Numbered from the stretch's first letter, positions 22,939 through 34,916 are shown. The stretch: DNA of 64,000 bases from Panulirus ornatus (GCF_036320965.1 NC_092240.1:14821001-14885000); one strand, 5' to 3'. Notes: a model not told the origin generated them from the letters alone. Program-made: numbers and translations.

Positions 22939-22939
<1 letters not shown>
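21544..22939. other. Unassigned DNA
   Basis: A 1.4-kb region without a recognised gene. It contains a degenerate CA tract at 22380-22423 and, from 22580 to 22930, a pyrimidine-rich stretch in which TCCTCTGTTATCT-like words recur about every 45 to 50 bases (22690, 22722, 22770, 22823, 22863, 22900), a decayed tandem repeat. Confidence 0.5.

Positions 22940-23012
<73 letters not shown>
22940..23012. repeat. (CT)n microsatellite
   Basis: About 34 CT units, followed by a C-rich then A-rich (23041-23074) stretch. Confidence 0.97.
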
Positions 23013-23013
<1 letters not shown>

Positions 23014-23074
23014 GCCCACTCCACCCCCGCACCCCAAACTCAAAAAAAAGAAAAAGAGAAAAAAAGAAAAAAAT

Positions 23075-23577
23075 GAATTGTCTTTGGAGACAGGTTACTA
23101 CCTCCAGTATATGGTTTCCGAGTCTCTCCGTCTTGGTCAGGTCGACTCCTCTCCAAACGGAGGGTTTTTACCACATGGTCTTGACCACACCAGCTCTCCC
23201 AGGGCGGGCGACCTTGTTTTGGACGAAGCTTAAGCATATGCTTGACTTATACGTCATCTGCAAGACTCGTCTGTCTGATGGTGGATTTCACCTTCAATTA
23301 AGTCTTATTCCTTTTTCTGTTTCTCTAATCTTCCTCGTCGTCAGTCCTTCGTTTGTGCAGTCGTATGTTCATATCACAGCTCAATTAAGATGGATCTCAG
23401 CGTGGTCCGTCCTTAGTTAATCCATTGTCCGTTTTCGTTATCTTTCTTGATCTATCTCCATTATGGATATTCCTTCTCGACTGTGTGGTACATCATGATG
23501 ATGCGTCTTGATATTACCAGTTGACCTACGGCCATCGGCTCACGATCAACTCCCCCGACCCTATCCTCCGTCAGGCT

Positions 23578-23580
<3 letters not shown>
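23075..23580. other. Unassigned DNA
   Basis: No repeat or gene recognised. Confidence 0.4.
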
Positions 23581-23654
<74 letters not shown>

Positions 23655-23800
23655 CTCTTTCTCTCTCCTTCTTCTTCGTGCCTGCTACATACCTGCCCAG
23701 ACTTCTTTCTCTTCCTCCTCCTCTTCATCTACTACATCATCCTCCTCTTCCTCCTCCTCTTCTTCTTCTCCTTCTTGCTCGCTCTTCCTTCTCGTCTCAA
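23581..23800. repeat. (CT)n microsatellite plus CTT/CCT polypyrimidine tract
   Basis: About 35 CT units to 23650. An almost pure pyrimidine stretch of TCC/TTC words follows to about 23800. Ser/Leu-rich frames are by-products. Confidence 0.93.
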
Positions 23801-24087
23801 TTTCACACGGCCTCTATTGTTCTAGCGGATCAAGAAAATGTAAATTTCATTTCTCGCAGCTCCCTTACCAGTTATATTTCTTTACGTTATTACCTCCATC
23901 GTCGGGGCCGTCCTATTGTCTTCTTCATGCCTTCAATTTATGTTTTAATTTATCCGGATTTATTACTTTATCAATGCTTGCGCTGGGCGCAGCTGGAACC
24001 GGAGGTGAACATTAGCCGTAATATGTTGTTAAACCTGTTATTCCAGAATACATATATTGGATTTACGACCATCACTGATTATACGAA

Positions 24088-24089
<2 letters not shown>

Positions 24090-24154
<65 letters not shown>
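24090..24154. repeat. (CA)n then (TA)n
   Basis: About 7 CA and 25 TA units. Confidence 0.95.
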
Positions 24155-24646
<492 letters not shown>

Positions 24647-24649
24647 TCC

Positions 24650-24866
24650 TTGGGATGGGGGAGAAAGAACTCTTCTCACGTATACCCTGAGTGTCGTAGA
24701 AGGCGACTAAAAGGGGAGGGAGCGGGAGGCTGGAAATCCTCCCCTATCGTTTTTAATTTTCCAAAAGAAGGAACAGAGAAGGGGGCCAAGTGAGGGTATT
24801 CCCTCTTAGGCTCAGTCCTCTTTCTTCAACGCTACCTCGTTAGCGCGGAAAATAGTGATGTATGAA
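24650..24866 (+). mobile_element. Short non-coding dispersed element, full-length copy
   Basis: Block order: CACGTATACCCTGAGTGTCG, TAGAAGGCGACTAAAAGGGG, GGCTGGAAATCCTCCCCT, TTTTTAATTTTCCAAAAGAA, GGAACAGAGAAGGGGGCCAA, TATTCCCTC, CAGTCCTC and the tail ACGCTACCTCGTTAGCGCGG. The same order recurs at 37190 and 38322 (minus), 59548 (minus) and, in parts, at 36047, 38549 and 59830. (TA)n lies on both sides. No open frame and no tRNA boxes seen. The tail resembles the LINE 3' end at 20876, suggesting a SINE-like non-autonomous element. Confidence 0.85.
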
Positions 24867-24874
24867 ATAGATAA

Positions 24875-24879
<5 letters not shown>

Positions 24880-24945
<66 letters not shown>
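24880..24945. repeat. (TA)n microsatellite
   Basis: About 33 TA units following the element tail. Confidence 0.97.
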
Positions 24946-24946
<1 letters not shown>

Positions 24947-25254
24947 CCGGCGAAGAGACTCACCTTCTGTGAGGTATGCCATCGTAAGTGATCACAAAGA
25001 GGTACTACCTTCTCAACAACCTACTCGCTCTACAGGAGCTTATCATATCCCTGCTGCTGCTCTTCATACATAACCTCAGCCATGTCGATCACGTCCCCGA
25101 GTACATAACCTCCTCTCAGCGGGGAGCTAACTGTACCTCGCCCAAGACGCAGCAGGACTGACGAAGGTGATCGGCGGGTACGGCAGTGAGTCACTGGTGT
25201 TGATAAGCAGGGCGTGTGGGTCTTTTAACCCGTCATAAATACTGAGTACTGTGG

Positions 25255-25256
<2 letters not shown>
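24946..25256. other. Unassigned DNA
   Basis: Mixed composition. No gene recognised. Confidence 0.4.

Positions 25257-25290
<34 letters not shown>
25257..25290. repeat. (GT)n microsatellite
   Basis: About 17 GT units. Confidence 0.96.
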
Positions 25291-25293
<3 letters not shown>

Positions 25294-25489
25294 GAGTCGT
25301 GGTAGTGGAGGCTCGCAGGGAGTCACGTGTGGGGGGATGGGGTGGTGGAACAGTTTGGAAAGGGCCTGTGAGGGAGGGAAGGGCTGTTGGAGATGTAAAG
25401 GTAGGAGAAGGAGGGAGGAACTGGATGAATGTTCCATGAGTGAGTGAGTATGATAACACGTCCCATGAACGGACATCTGATCATGTCAG

Positions 25490-25761
25490 ACAGTCATGTT
25501 ATGTTACCTACAGTCACACTAAACTATCGATGGTGATACCAACATAGTCGTACTGTGTTATCTATAATGCTCATACTTTAAGTTATCTGTCGTGAGGCTA
25601 ATATATCTAGAGTCATTCTAACAGTGTCACACTATGTTAACTATACTCATGCTAACTTGTCTATTAGTCACACTAACTTATGTATGGACAAACTAACTTA
25701 TCTCTCGCTATGCTGAATTATTTATAGCCACGCAAAATATCTTTAGACGCACTAACTCATC
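25490..25761. repeat. Degenerate tandem repeat, period about 26 bp
   Basis: GTCACACTAACTTATCTAT-like words recur through 270 bases (for example 25513, 25604, 25627, 25668, 25688, 25748) with strong divergence. Confidence 0.7.
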
Positions 25762-25831
25762 GCATTTTCTTCAAAATGGTTGTTAATATTTGCTCGTGCC
25801 TATCCAGATGAAGATATTCCGTATCAGAATC

Positions 25832-25940
<109 letters not shown>

Positions 25941-26288
25941 ATACACACACATATGTAAAAGTGCTGCATGTACCCGCAGTATATGTATGTATGTATATCA
26001 TTACAGTGCGCATTACGGATGCAGACAGCGACCAATATATTCTTCGTGTCATATGTACGTAATGGTCATCCATACAGCAGAGGTGGCAGATACAGTGACC
26101 GACCAATTACACATCTTTTGTCCTGGCCTCAATGGGGAACATTCGTCCGTATCCGGAGCCTCCCGCACACTGAGAGGCTCACAGAAAAGCAAGGTTATCA
26201 GCGTTCAGACGAACGATGGAATTAGAACCAGAGGCGTTGCCGTCAGTGCGTGTGTTGCACTTGTGATTGGTAACTTCTTATATAACCT
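25941..26288. other. Unassigned DNA
   Basis: No gene recognised. Open frames crossing it run into the neighbouring repeats. Confidence 0.4.
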
Positions 26289-26725
26289 GTTTTGGTCGAT
26301 TGTCTTCCTTGAGCACGTTCGACGTACGATATCATGTTTTGATCGACTGTCCTCCTTGTCGATCATGTCTGACGTACGATATCATGTTTTGGTCGACTGT
26401 CTTCCTTGTCGATCATGTCTGACGTACGATATCATGTTTTGGTCGACTGTCCTTGTCGATCATGTCTGACGTACGATATCATGTTTTGGTCGACTGTCAT
26501 GTTTTGGTCAACTGTCCTTGATCATGTCCGACATACGATATCATGTTTTGGCTGGCTGTCCTCCTTGATCATGTCCGACGTACGATATCATGTATTGGTC
26601 GACTGTTCTCCTTTATCATGTCCGACATACGATGTCATGTTTTGGTCGGCTGTCGTCCTCGATCATGTCTGACGTACGATATCATATTTTGGTCGACTGT
26701 TCTCCTTGATCACGTACGGTACCAG
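26289..26725. repeat. 47 to 50-bp tandem repeat, about nine copies
   Basis: Each unit has TGTTTTGGTCGACTGTC, CTTGATCATGTC and GACGTACGATATCA. One unit carries an extra partial TGTTTTGGTC (about 26483-26517). The 189-residue and 88-residue plus frames are produced by the repeat. Confidence 0.95.
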
Positions 26726-26966
26726 CTAATTCAAGATTTCTATATGACTGTTATATGACACGCATAAATCGTGAGACAGACAGACAGAAAGACAGACAGA
26801 GAGTCAGCTGGGAGGCGGAGAGGGAACGATACATACACGAGTACACAAGGGATAACCACGACCACCACGATCGATCAACAAATATGACAGTGTACGATTC
26901 ACACAATGGAAAGACGGCGATTGGTGAGCGCAGCGACAACATTCGATGTCCCTGACAACGTATAAA

Positions 26967-26974
26967 AGAGAGAG

Positions 26975-27039
<65 letters not shown>
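26967..27039. repeat. (GA)n microsatellite
   Basis: About 36 GA units with one AAGA interruption. Confidence 0.97.
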
Positions 27040-27041
<2 letters not shown>

Positions 27042-27480
27042 AAATCCACAATTTCCCAAGCCTGAAAATTCAATCTCTTACCCCAATAGCAAGTGTATTA
27101 TCATCCCATAATAATTTAACGTCCAACTCGCCTGGAATCCCCAATCACGCCGGCCCAGCCAACAGCCTAATGACACACGATCTGCTCGTTATGCCAGGTC
27201 AGAAACTAGCCAGGGTCGCTACGGGTCATGGGGGCTAGCCATCAGGGTCGTTCTGGGTCGCCCCAACGAGCTATCTTCATCATTTTGTTTTGGTTTGCGT
27301 AAAGGGAAAAGACCTTTTGGGTTGTCAGCTTATTTTGGCTGTGATTGGACACGAGGATGAGTGGATACGTTCCTCCCTCCCCCGGTTTTAATATGAAGCA
27401 ACAGAAGCTGTTCCTGAGTGTGTTTCAAGCGCCGCTGTTCTAACTTCTGTATGTCAGTAGCTGATGCCCTAGCGACTGGA
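27040..27480. other. Unassigned DNA
   Basis: No gene recognised. A small direct repeat (CAGGGTCGYTMYGGGTC) occurs near 27212 and 27242. Confidence 0.4.
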
Positions 27481-28010
27481 AGTTAGGTTTTGGAAAACGT
27501 GAGGTTAGTTAGTTCCCAGCTCCAGAGGTTAGGTTTAGAAACTTAAGGGAAGTTTAAGGTGTTAGAATCCTTTGAGCTTAAGTTTTGATTTTAGTACGAG
27601 CGTATGACTCTTCTTGGGTCAGAAGGTATTTCCAGAAACCAAGGATTATGTGTCCCAAGTGAGGAGTTATTCATTCACTTTTAAGCCCGAAGTTGAGTTC
27701 CAGAAGTAAGACATTAGTTCCAGGCTCCAGGAAACAGCTCCAGTTCCGTGGAGCTGGTCGAGGCTTCACGAGCTACCTTCAAGCTGGTTCGAAGCTTCTT
27801 GAGGCTACTTTGAATGTAGTTCGAAGCTTCTTAAATCACTTTGCAGATACTTCCAGGCTAATTGAAATAATCTCACATGACAGGAATTACTCGCATCAAC
27901 AAGAACTCAATCCTGAACATAGGAGCTCTTTCCAGGTCTCAGGTGGCATTCCAGTCGGCAAGTGTGTGTGTGGGTGTGTGTGTGTGGGTTTGGGGGGGGT
28001 TAGTTCCAGA
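27481..28010. repeat. Old degenerate repeat rich in TTCCAG and TTCGAAGC
   Basis: TTCCAG(G/A) occurs at least eight times between 27505 and 28010. GGTTCGAAGCTTCTTGAGGC and GTTCGAAGCTTCTTAAATC sit about 34 bases apart (27786 and 27820). Ends in a G/T-rich stretch at 27966-28000. Confidence 0.55.
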
Positions 28011-28706
28011 CGCCTGGAGTAGCTTCTTTGGGGTATGAAGTTTCGTTCCAGTGGCTGGAAGTCGAGTTATCTTTGAGATGCATCAGTTTCGTCACTCGGC
28101 GCTGGAAGTTGGTTCCAGTCTCGACTTCGACCATTCCCTTCCAGATTATGTCATCCCTTGTCTTGAGAAATGGTGAAAGGAGGAACGAGGGCATGGAAGA
28201 AGACGGGAAATTCACTACCTAACGGTTGCTTCCGCGTTTTCTACGCCTTAATGGATGCTTTTCAGAAGCATCGCGAGAGATGAAGGAGGTCATAAGAATA
28301 GAAATGAGATAATTAAGTTGAGTTAGATTCTTTTTTCCCCTGATCAATTCACCACTTAAGTTAATCAAATGATTATCTTTTACTTCGTAATCACAACCAC
28401 GCTGATTGGGAAATCAGATGGTGTGTTACAGGTAACGGAACATCTCGTTGGCTGACTTATCTCTAAAGAAGACTTACGTATATACATGATCCATTCTCGA
28501 CAGTAATGAATGTGTATGGGTGTGTGTGTATGCATACAAGTGTATACGTGTATATGTATACACGTGGGAATATTGATGCGTTCTTGTTCGAATGTGTATA
28601 TATAATTAGCTATCTATAATCACTTATTATTACTGTACGAGCTGGAGTTTTATACACTCTAGAGGACTCGTGCTTGAACATTGTCTAATGTCATCAAACT
28701 TCTGAA

Positions 28707-28711
<5 letters not shown>
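28011..28711. other. Unassigned DNA
   Basis: Small open frames on both strands (28000-28222) match nothing I know. A GT/TA-rich stretch is at 28508-28562. Confidence 0.4.
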
Positions 28712-28780
<69 letters not shown>

Positions 28781-28788
28781 GTGTGTTT
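28712..28788. repeat. (GT)n microsatellite
   Basis: About 38 GT units with two TT interruptions. Confidence 0.97.
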
Positions 28789-28872
28789 GTGAGACATGAC
28801 TGGACACACATTCCCAGGTTTTCACCACATTTGCCTCGCCCATGACCACGTATGAGGCTCAGGAACCAGCAG

Positions 28873-28875
<3 letters not shown>

Positions 28876-28940
<65 letters not shown>
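28876..28940. repeat. (GA)n microsatellite
   Basis: About 32 GA units. Confidence 0.97.
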
Positions 28941-28943
<3 letters not shown>

Positions 28944-29740
28944 CCGAGTCATCATAGAGCTGGCAACAATTCATCGTCGTCCCCTTTAACTTCCTCACTT
29001 ATCGGTCCCGCCTATCGTTGCACCTTAACTCAATCTGGTCCGCGTCCCTCGTTCCCTCATCACTTTAACTCTTCGTTAAGCTTGTTCCTCGCTTTCTTCT
29101 TCTTCCTCCTCTCTTCCTTTCTTCTCTCCAGCACCACGCTTATCTAGTGGCCTGACTCGCATGTTTCTCTCACTGACCTTTCTCAATTCTTTCATTATCA
29201 AGTCAAAGTTTTCGGTCTTATCTCGTTCTCTATTCGGTCTTATTTCGGTCTTATCTCGTTCTCGTTCTCTCGCTAATCCGTCCACGTCTGTATCACATCT
29301 CGTCCACTCTTCCTTCATCACTTTCTAACTGGTTGTTATTCATTAGCTGAATGATTAATTATCTATCTCCTGAATAATCGCTAACGAGATTAGCTTGATC
29401 ATCTGCACCTCCTCGTGGTAGCTCAATGCACACTGAGTGGATTTCTGATTGATCCTTCACGAGACAGTCGCTTTCGCCATCTAGTCCTTCGCTATCCTGA
29501 CAGAGGATAGTAGCCCAAGTCCCGCTAACTCCGCCACCACCAGCTGCCCAGTTGAGCACCTCGGTGGATAAGATGGGTAAAGGGGATAGTGGTCAGGGAG
29601 CGAGACAAGGGAGCAGCACCACACAGTACAGCAGGAATGAGCTGTGGTCAAAAAGGGGTCAACATCACAGCCGCAAAGGACTGGTACGGTGGCCCGCGAA
29701 AAGTCGCCTCCCTCACACTGTCACCACCACGTTGTCTCTG
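28941..29740. other. Unassigned DNA
   Basis: Contains a short repeat of CGGTCTTATCTCGTTCTC-like words at 29212-29275. No gene recognised. Confidence 0.4.

Positions 29741-29812
<72 letters not shown>
29741..29812. repeat. (CT)n microsatellite
   Basis: About 35 CT units. Pyrimidine-rich sequence continues to about 30000. The long Ser/Leu/Pro-rich plus frames (29552-30254) are by-products. Confidence 0.97.
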
Positions 29813-29817
<5 letters not shown>

Positions 29818-30053
29818 TCATTCCTTTTCCCCTTTCTTTCTCATTTCATTTTTCTCCTGCTCCTCCCTCACCTCCCTGCTGTCCCCCTCCCTTCCCTACT
29901 TTCACTTTCCCTCAGTTCCACTTCCCCCCCTCTCCCAACCTGCCTGCTCAAAGCCTGCTCCTCTCATCCATTATTCTCTGCTTCACACGCATCATCACTT
30001 TCCTCTCCTTCGTGCCACTGATTCGTCATCAGCTGCTCTGTGCCTCATCATCA

Positions 30054-30054
<1 letters not shown>

Positions 30055-30106
<52 letters not shown>
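30055..30106. repeat. (CA)n microsatellite
   Basis: About 25 CA units. Confidence 0.97.
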
Positions 30107-30108
<2 letters not shown>

Positions 30109-30313
30109 GCTCCTGTAACCACCCTATCTCCTTCCTTCCTCTCTTTAGCCTCTTTCTCCCTCATCTCCCTGACTACCTCCTCCCTATCCTACTCTTCTCC
30201 CTTACTGCATTAATATATTTTTCTCTCCTTCTCCTCGACCTCTTGAAGACGTGACCTCACTCCTCCCAGACGAAAGCTTAAACCAGTTACCTTATTGTCT
30301 TGCATTTCAAAGA

Positions 30314-30314
<1 letters not shown>

Positions 30315-30373
<59 letters not shown>
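30315..30373. repeat. (CA)n microsatellite
   Basis: About 29 CA units. Confidence 0.97.
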
Positions 30374-30377
<4 letters not shown>

Positions 30378-30723
30378 ATCCCTCGGAGGAGATGCACACG
30401 TAATTTCTTTTTGAGTTTACGTACAGATTACTGAAATTCTTTCCTCCGTGCGACTTATCTACACATGCTTTAGAATAAGCGAGCCAGCGATCTAACTTAG
30501 ACGGGGCGCTGGATAAGTCTCAAGTATTAGAATACTTTCAGTGAACATTCCACTCCTCCTTATCCGGGTTTATGATCATGTTCCCCGCGAAGACGAAGAC
30601 GAAGAAGACGAAAAACTGTACCGGACTCGGTTTATGCAAGCACTTTCCACGAGAAGTTTGGAAATGTCTTTGGCTTGTTAATCTGCATCTTCGTCCTCAG
30701 GCTCAGTAGATATTTCTCCGCGA

Positions 30724-30725
<2 letters not shown>
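30374..30725. other. Unassigned DNA
   Basis: Contains a short GAAGAC repeat (30588-30612). No gene recognised. Confidence 0.4.

Positions 30726-30797
<72 letters not shown>
30726..30797. repeat. (TA)n microsatellite
   Basis: About 35 TA units. The 30798-30925 segment beside it, containing CATGCAAGGGGGTTAGGGGG, is unassigned but sits where mobile elements sit elsewhere in the window. Confidence 0.96.
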
Positions 30798-30800
<3 letters not shown>

Positions 30801-31005
30801 GGTTGCACACTGGAACCCTGTATGCTTAACGGTTCGTGCTGGGTTTAGACCATGCAAGGGGGTTAGGGGGGCCGGCCATGGCTGGCGTTAGGATCCCTTT
30901 GCTAGTTACCGACCCACCATCTCGCCACAAACAAGGCGCTGAGAATTACCACACAAGAAATTAGAACTATCAGATTAGATTCTTGGCCATGATGGCAAGT
31001 GTTAT

Positions 31006-31008
<3 letters not shown>

Positions 31009-31050
<42 letters not shown>
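31009..31050. repeat. (GT)n microsatellite
   Basis: About 21 GT units. Confidence 0.97.
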
Positions 31051-31053
<3 letters not shown>

Positions 31054-31236
31054 TATCACACAAGGTGAAATTGCTATATTCTTCCTTACCATGATGACTA
31101 TTATGATCGATTTGAGTTTCTGGTCCGATATTTTGCATGATTTAAAATGGATCGATTTGTATTTTTGTGATGGATTGATTGATTTTTTATTTCTCTCGAC
31201 TGCAAAGAATGATCAAGTTCGTCACAATCATTTCAA

Positions 31237-31408
31237 CACCCCAACCCAAACTCCCCCAGCCAGACACCCCAACCCAAACTCCCCCAGCCAGACACCCCAA
31301 CCCAAACTCCCCCAGCCAGACACCCCAACCCAAACTCCCCCAGCCAGACACCCCAACCCAAACTCCCCCAGCCAGACACCCCACCCCGCACCCCAACCTA
31401 GACACTTA
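31237..31408. repeat. 28-bp C-rich minisatellite, about 5.5 copies
   Basis: Units of CACCCCAACCCAAAC followed by TCCCCCAGCCAGA repeat perfectly five times, then degrade to CACCCCACCCCGCACCCC. The minus strand has runs of 3 to 5 G in every unit, compatible with G-quadruplexes. Frames on both strands (Pro/Gln/Thr-rich and Gly/Val/Trp-rich) are by-products. Confidence 0.96.
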
Positions 31409-31988
31409 TCATCCAACAGACAAGAGTGAAGTGGGCAGTAACAGAATTCTGCAACTGTAAATTCTTGATAGATTCGTACAATTATCAAACATATTTCATT
31501 AGACATACGAATATGAATTATAAAATGACTTCTGTTTTCTTACATTCAAGCATATCATAATGATTTCTTTTTTTATACTAATATTGACAAAGAAAACGGA
31601 GTCTGTAATTCATTTTTTCATTGGTCAAGGATTTATCAGTGTTCCAAGGTGAGAAATTGCTGTACCTTTAATGATAACGTTTTGAGAATCGCATTTCATA
31701 TAACAAGAACTGGGAGAGAGACAATCTCTCCCAATACCATCTCTCGAGGTATAGTTTCTTACGGGAGACTGGATGTCTCTCCTCCTTCAGATACACTCTG
31801 TAGGGGGTGTTCCTTCTCTCTCTCTCTCTTAAAGGTGGTAGAGAAGATCAGAAGGGAGATAGACAGTCTATTATCACCATGGGAATGTGGAGAGTGTTCA
31901 CAAATGCTCCGGGGAGAAAGATTAACACTTGTGCTGTCCTGTTTCTGAATCTTGTGTTTATGTACCATGTATTTAAACTCCTATGTGG

Positions 31989-31990
<2 letters not shown>
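31409..31990. other. Unassigned DNA with two short hairpins
   Basis: A perfect 8-bp stem GGGAGAGA/TCTCTCCC with a 5-base loop lies at 31712-31732. A second inverted repeat GGAGAC/GTCTC lies near 31763-31783. A 99-residue frame (31649-31948) is unassigned. Confidence 0.5.
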
Positions 31991-31991
<1 letters not shown>

Positions 31992-32037
<46 letters not shown>

Positions 32038-32132
32038 CATCAGCCTAAGCCAGATGTGTGTGTGTGTGTGTGGGTGTGTGTGTGTGTGTGTGTGGGTGTG
32101 TGTGTGTGGGTGTGTGTGTGTGGGTGTGTGTG
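31992..32132. repeat. (CA)n, (TA)n and (GT)n cluster
   Basis: CA at 31992-32025, a short TA run, then GT with regular GGG interruptions at 32055-32132. Confidence 0.95.
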
Positions 32133-32194
32133 TACAAGGGTATCTATCTACAAAGGCTTGTATACATTAGGCTTAAGTTTGTTTGCAGAGAGCG

Positions 32195-32197
<3 letters not shown>

Positions 32198-32240
<43 letters not shown>
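32198..32240. repeat. (GT)n microsatellite
   Basis: About 21 GT units. Confidence 0.97.
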
Positions 32241-32241
<1 letters not shown>

Positions 32242-32532
32242 TGAATGCATGAATGTGAGTACATGTGCACACCTGAATATCTAGTCCTACATTAAGTGGG
32301 CACAGACACACACACACGCTTGATGAAGAGACAGTGTCGAGCACAGAACAGAGACCATCCTGTTGCCTAATCATAAGTCTTACTCCTAAATAATCCTGAG
32401 GGATCATTCCTTAATGTATTTATCCTAATAATATATTAATACATAATGTATTAACCAGGACCACCAACCCCCCCTGCCCTGAATTGTAATCAGTTAGATG
32501 TCCTGAGAACTTAGCTGCTAGCTTCTGCAGAG

Positions 32533-32808
32533 GATGCCTGGGATTATAGCTGCGTGTGCTTGGAGCTGCTGAAGATATCTGGGATTATAGCTCTGTGTGC
32601 TTGTAGCTGCTGACGATATCTGGGACTATAGCTTTGCCAACGCGTAGCTGCCGACCATATTTGGTATCTTTAGCTCTTCCTGTTTCGTTGATGATGATGT
32701 CTGGTATTATAGCTTTGCATACGTGTAGCTGCTAAGTATATCTGAATCATAGCTTTGCATGCCTTACCTGCTAAAAGCTATCTGGTATCAAAGCTTTGGC
32801 GTACATGA
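32533..32808. repeat. 41-bp tandem repeat, about seven diverged copies
   Basis: Each unit has GATATCTGGGATTATAGCT then a TGTGCTTGTAGCTGCTGA-like half. Spacing is 39 to 41 bases and divergence increases rightwards. Confidence 0.9.
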
Positions 32809-33409
32809 ATGGGCGAGTATTCTGTTGTGATCCAGTTATTAACATCTCATCCCTATGTAGAGACCAGGTTCTCTTATCCCTGTGTGCTGGAGGTTTCTAA
32901 AGAGAACTTTCCCATTAAAACATCGGAAAGTCCAGTCCTCCTTAAGTTGCGACATGGCCAGCACCTTGAGATCGACTGATACACCTGTGCGGGTCAAGAG
33001 GTTCGGGAATGACACAGGTGATGCGCATTTGTTTCGTGTGAAGCGGGGAATCTAGGACATCACCAGGAGGGGATCAGGAAGTGCCTGAACCTTTCATTTA
33101 TTGACTGACTGACTTTTGTCTCTTTGGTTCTGCTCGGGGAGGGTTTCCGATTCCCTTTTCCTCTAGCAAGCTGAATGAACAGTATTCATTACAGATTTCA
33201 ATTGTATTCGTAAATTTTCTATTTAGTAGAAAGCGATTTTGTTGTAGTTTATGGAATTCGAATCGCACGTCTATTGTCTGCTTACCAGGACATATACTGT
33301 GTCATGACTGACAGTGTCGGGGATAGTTATATTACACCACTGACCAGTAACATCTTGTACCAGTGTTCTGAAAATCAGATATTTAAAAGACATTTTCAAA
33401 CAAAGTCCT
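32809..33409. other. Unassigned DNA
   Basis: No gene or repeat recognised. Confidence 0.4.
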
Positions 33410-33655
33410 TTTCTTCTTCTTCTTCTTCCTCTTTCTCTTTTTTCTTCAACTTCTTTTTCCTTCTCTTCTTTCCTCAACTTCTTCTTCTTCTTCTTCTTCT
33501 TCTTCTCCTCCTCCTCTTCTCCTCCTCCTCTTCTTCTCTTCTTCTCCTTTTCTTCTTCCTCCTCGTCTCCCTCTTCTTTTTCGTCTTCTTCTTCTTCTCC
33601 CTCTTCTTCTCCCTCTTCTTCTTCTTCTTCTCCCTCTTCTTCTCCGTCTTCTTGT
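33410..33655. repeat. (TTC)n/(CTC)n polypyrimidine tract, about 245 bp
   Basis: Almost pure pyrimidine on the plus strand with many CTT runs. Poly-Leu/Phe/Ser and Arg/Lys/Glu frames are by-products. Mirror-symmetric sections could form triplex DNA. Confidence 0.95.
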
Positions 33656-33934
33656 ACTCCCCCATCATAACCGGACGCCCACCACCCAACTGAGAGCCGT
33701 TGAACACTTTCTCATCGTGGGACGAAATCTTTAAACTCTCTTGATTTTCTTGGGTTTCACAAGAGGAGAACAAGATGTTATCGACGGGAGGAAGGGAGAC
33801 CCAGGCGACTGCGACAGCAGAGGCGTGACACGCGTCCCCCAGCTTTGAACAACTGTCCTCCTGGGAGACGTGTGTCGAGGGTCTGAAATCCTGGAGGAGC
33901 AGTTATTCCTGGCTAGGGTCATGACTGAGCTATG

Positions 33935-33967
<33 letters not shown>

Positions 33968-34302
33968 ACTCTATACGTACAGGTGTGTGCATTCTATTGG
34001 TAGTTACCTCTCTGCACACGGGAGGGAGTTCGAAAGCTCATGGTGAGGGGCGAGGTTTCGCCATTTCATAGAGAACTTTATTACTTTGCAGCCCTTTTTT
34101 TAAACGTCTGGTCGTTGTACGCTTTTAGCATGTAGTCCCTGTGTGTGTGTGTGTGTGTTTACCTGTCTGCATAATACAAGATGGAAGGTCTACCCTTGTG
34201 TACGTGGGTGCGGGTGCGCGGACGCGTTTGTCCGTGTCGACACCTACCGTTACCTCTCCTCAAACTACCAGTGTGGTGTACCCCTCCTGCCTACCTGGGG
34301 CA
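33656..34302. other. Unassigned DNA with CA and GT tracts
   Basis: (CA)n at 33937-33965 and (GT)n at 34140-34158. No gene recognised. Confidence 0.6.
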
Positions 34303-34321
34303 GCAGCAGCAGCAGCAGCAG
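34303..34321. repeat. (CAG)n trinucleotide, 6 to 7 units
   Basis: Perfect CAG repeat. Open frames of 67 to 93 residues cross it (34141-34462), but none has recognisable domains. Confidence 0.9.
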
Positions 34322-34590
34322 TGGCTGGTGTGTGGAGAAGGAGTGAGGGAGGGGAGTGAGGCTCCAGGTACCGTGAGAGAGTGGCACTCCAACGGCCGGT
34401 CAGCCAGCCTCACCTCCCCAGGTCTGACTGGCTCGTTGACGGAGGAGGAGGGTTGGGGGTAGAGAGGCACACCCGCATTAAGACGTCTCACCCGTCGACA
34501 ACACGAGCGTTTTGAGGCCTTTACGACGTGTTTTATGGCTGGCGCTATCGTAAAGTTGGGGTTGTCACTCACGAGACCTTGCTGAGCACC
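34322..34590. other. Unassigned DNA
   Basis: GC-rich relative to neighbours. No gene recognised. Confidence 0.4.
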
Positions 34591-34598
34591 TCTCTCTC

Positions 34599-34685
<87 letters not shown>
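34591..34685. repeat. (CT)n microsatellite
   Basis: About 46 CT units with one CACT interruption. Confidence 0.97.
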
Positions 34686-34687
<2 letters not shown>

Positions 34688-34864
34688 TTCTCCCTCTGGC
34701 GCCTCCCTGTATCACCTCCTACACTCAGGATCCTTATTCTCCTTTCGTCCGAGTCGTGTCGAACACTGGTCCGAAGACTCACGGAGCACTGATTCGAAAA
34801 TCCACAGAACCCTGATTCGAAAACACACTGAACACTTTCAGATCCCCCTCTCCCTCCTCTCTCA

Positions 34865-34865
<1 letters not shown>

Positions 34866-34914
<49 letters not shown>
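34866..34914. repeat. (CA)n microsatellite
   Basis: About 24 CA units. Confidence 0.97.

Positions 34915-34916
<2 letters not shown>

Noticed and set aside
29552..30254. Ser/Leu/Pro-rich plus-strand proteins up to 221 residues
   Set aside because: They run through CT and CA microsatellites and C/T-rich flanks. No domain, and composition is explained by the repeats.
31091..31506. Pro/Gln/Thr and Gly/Trp/Val repeat proteins
   Set aside because: The 28-bp unit is not a multiple of three, so the frames cycle. Open on both strands.
33274..33773. Arg/Lys/Glu-rich minus frame and Ser/Leu/Phe-rich plus frame
   Set aside because: Both are direct translations of a TTC/GAA tract.
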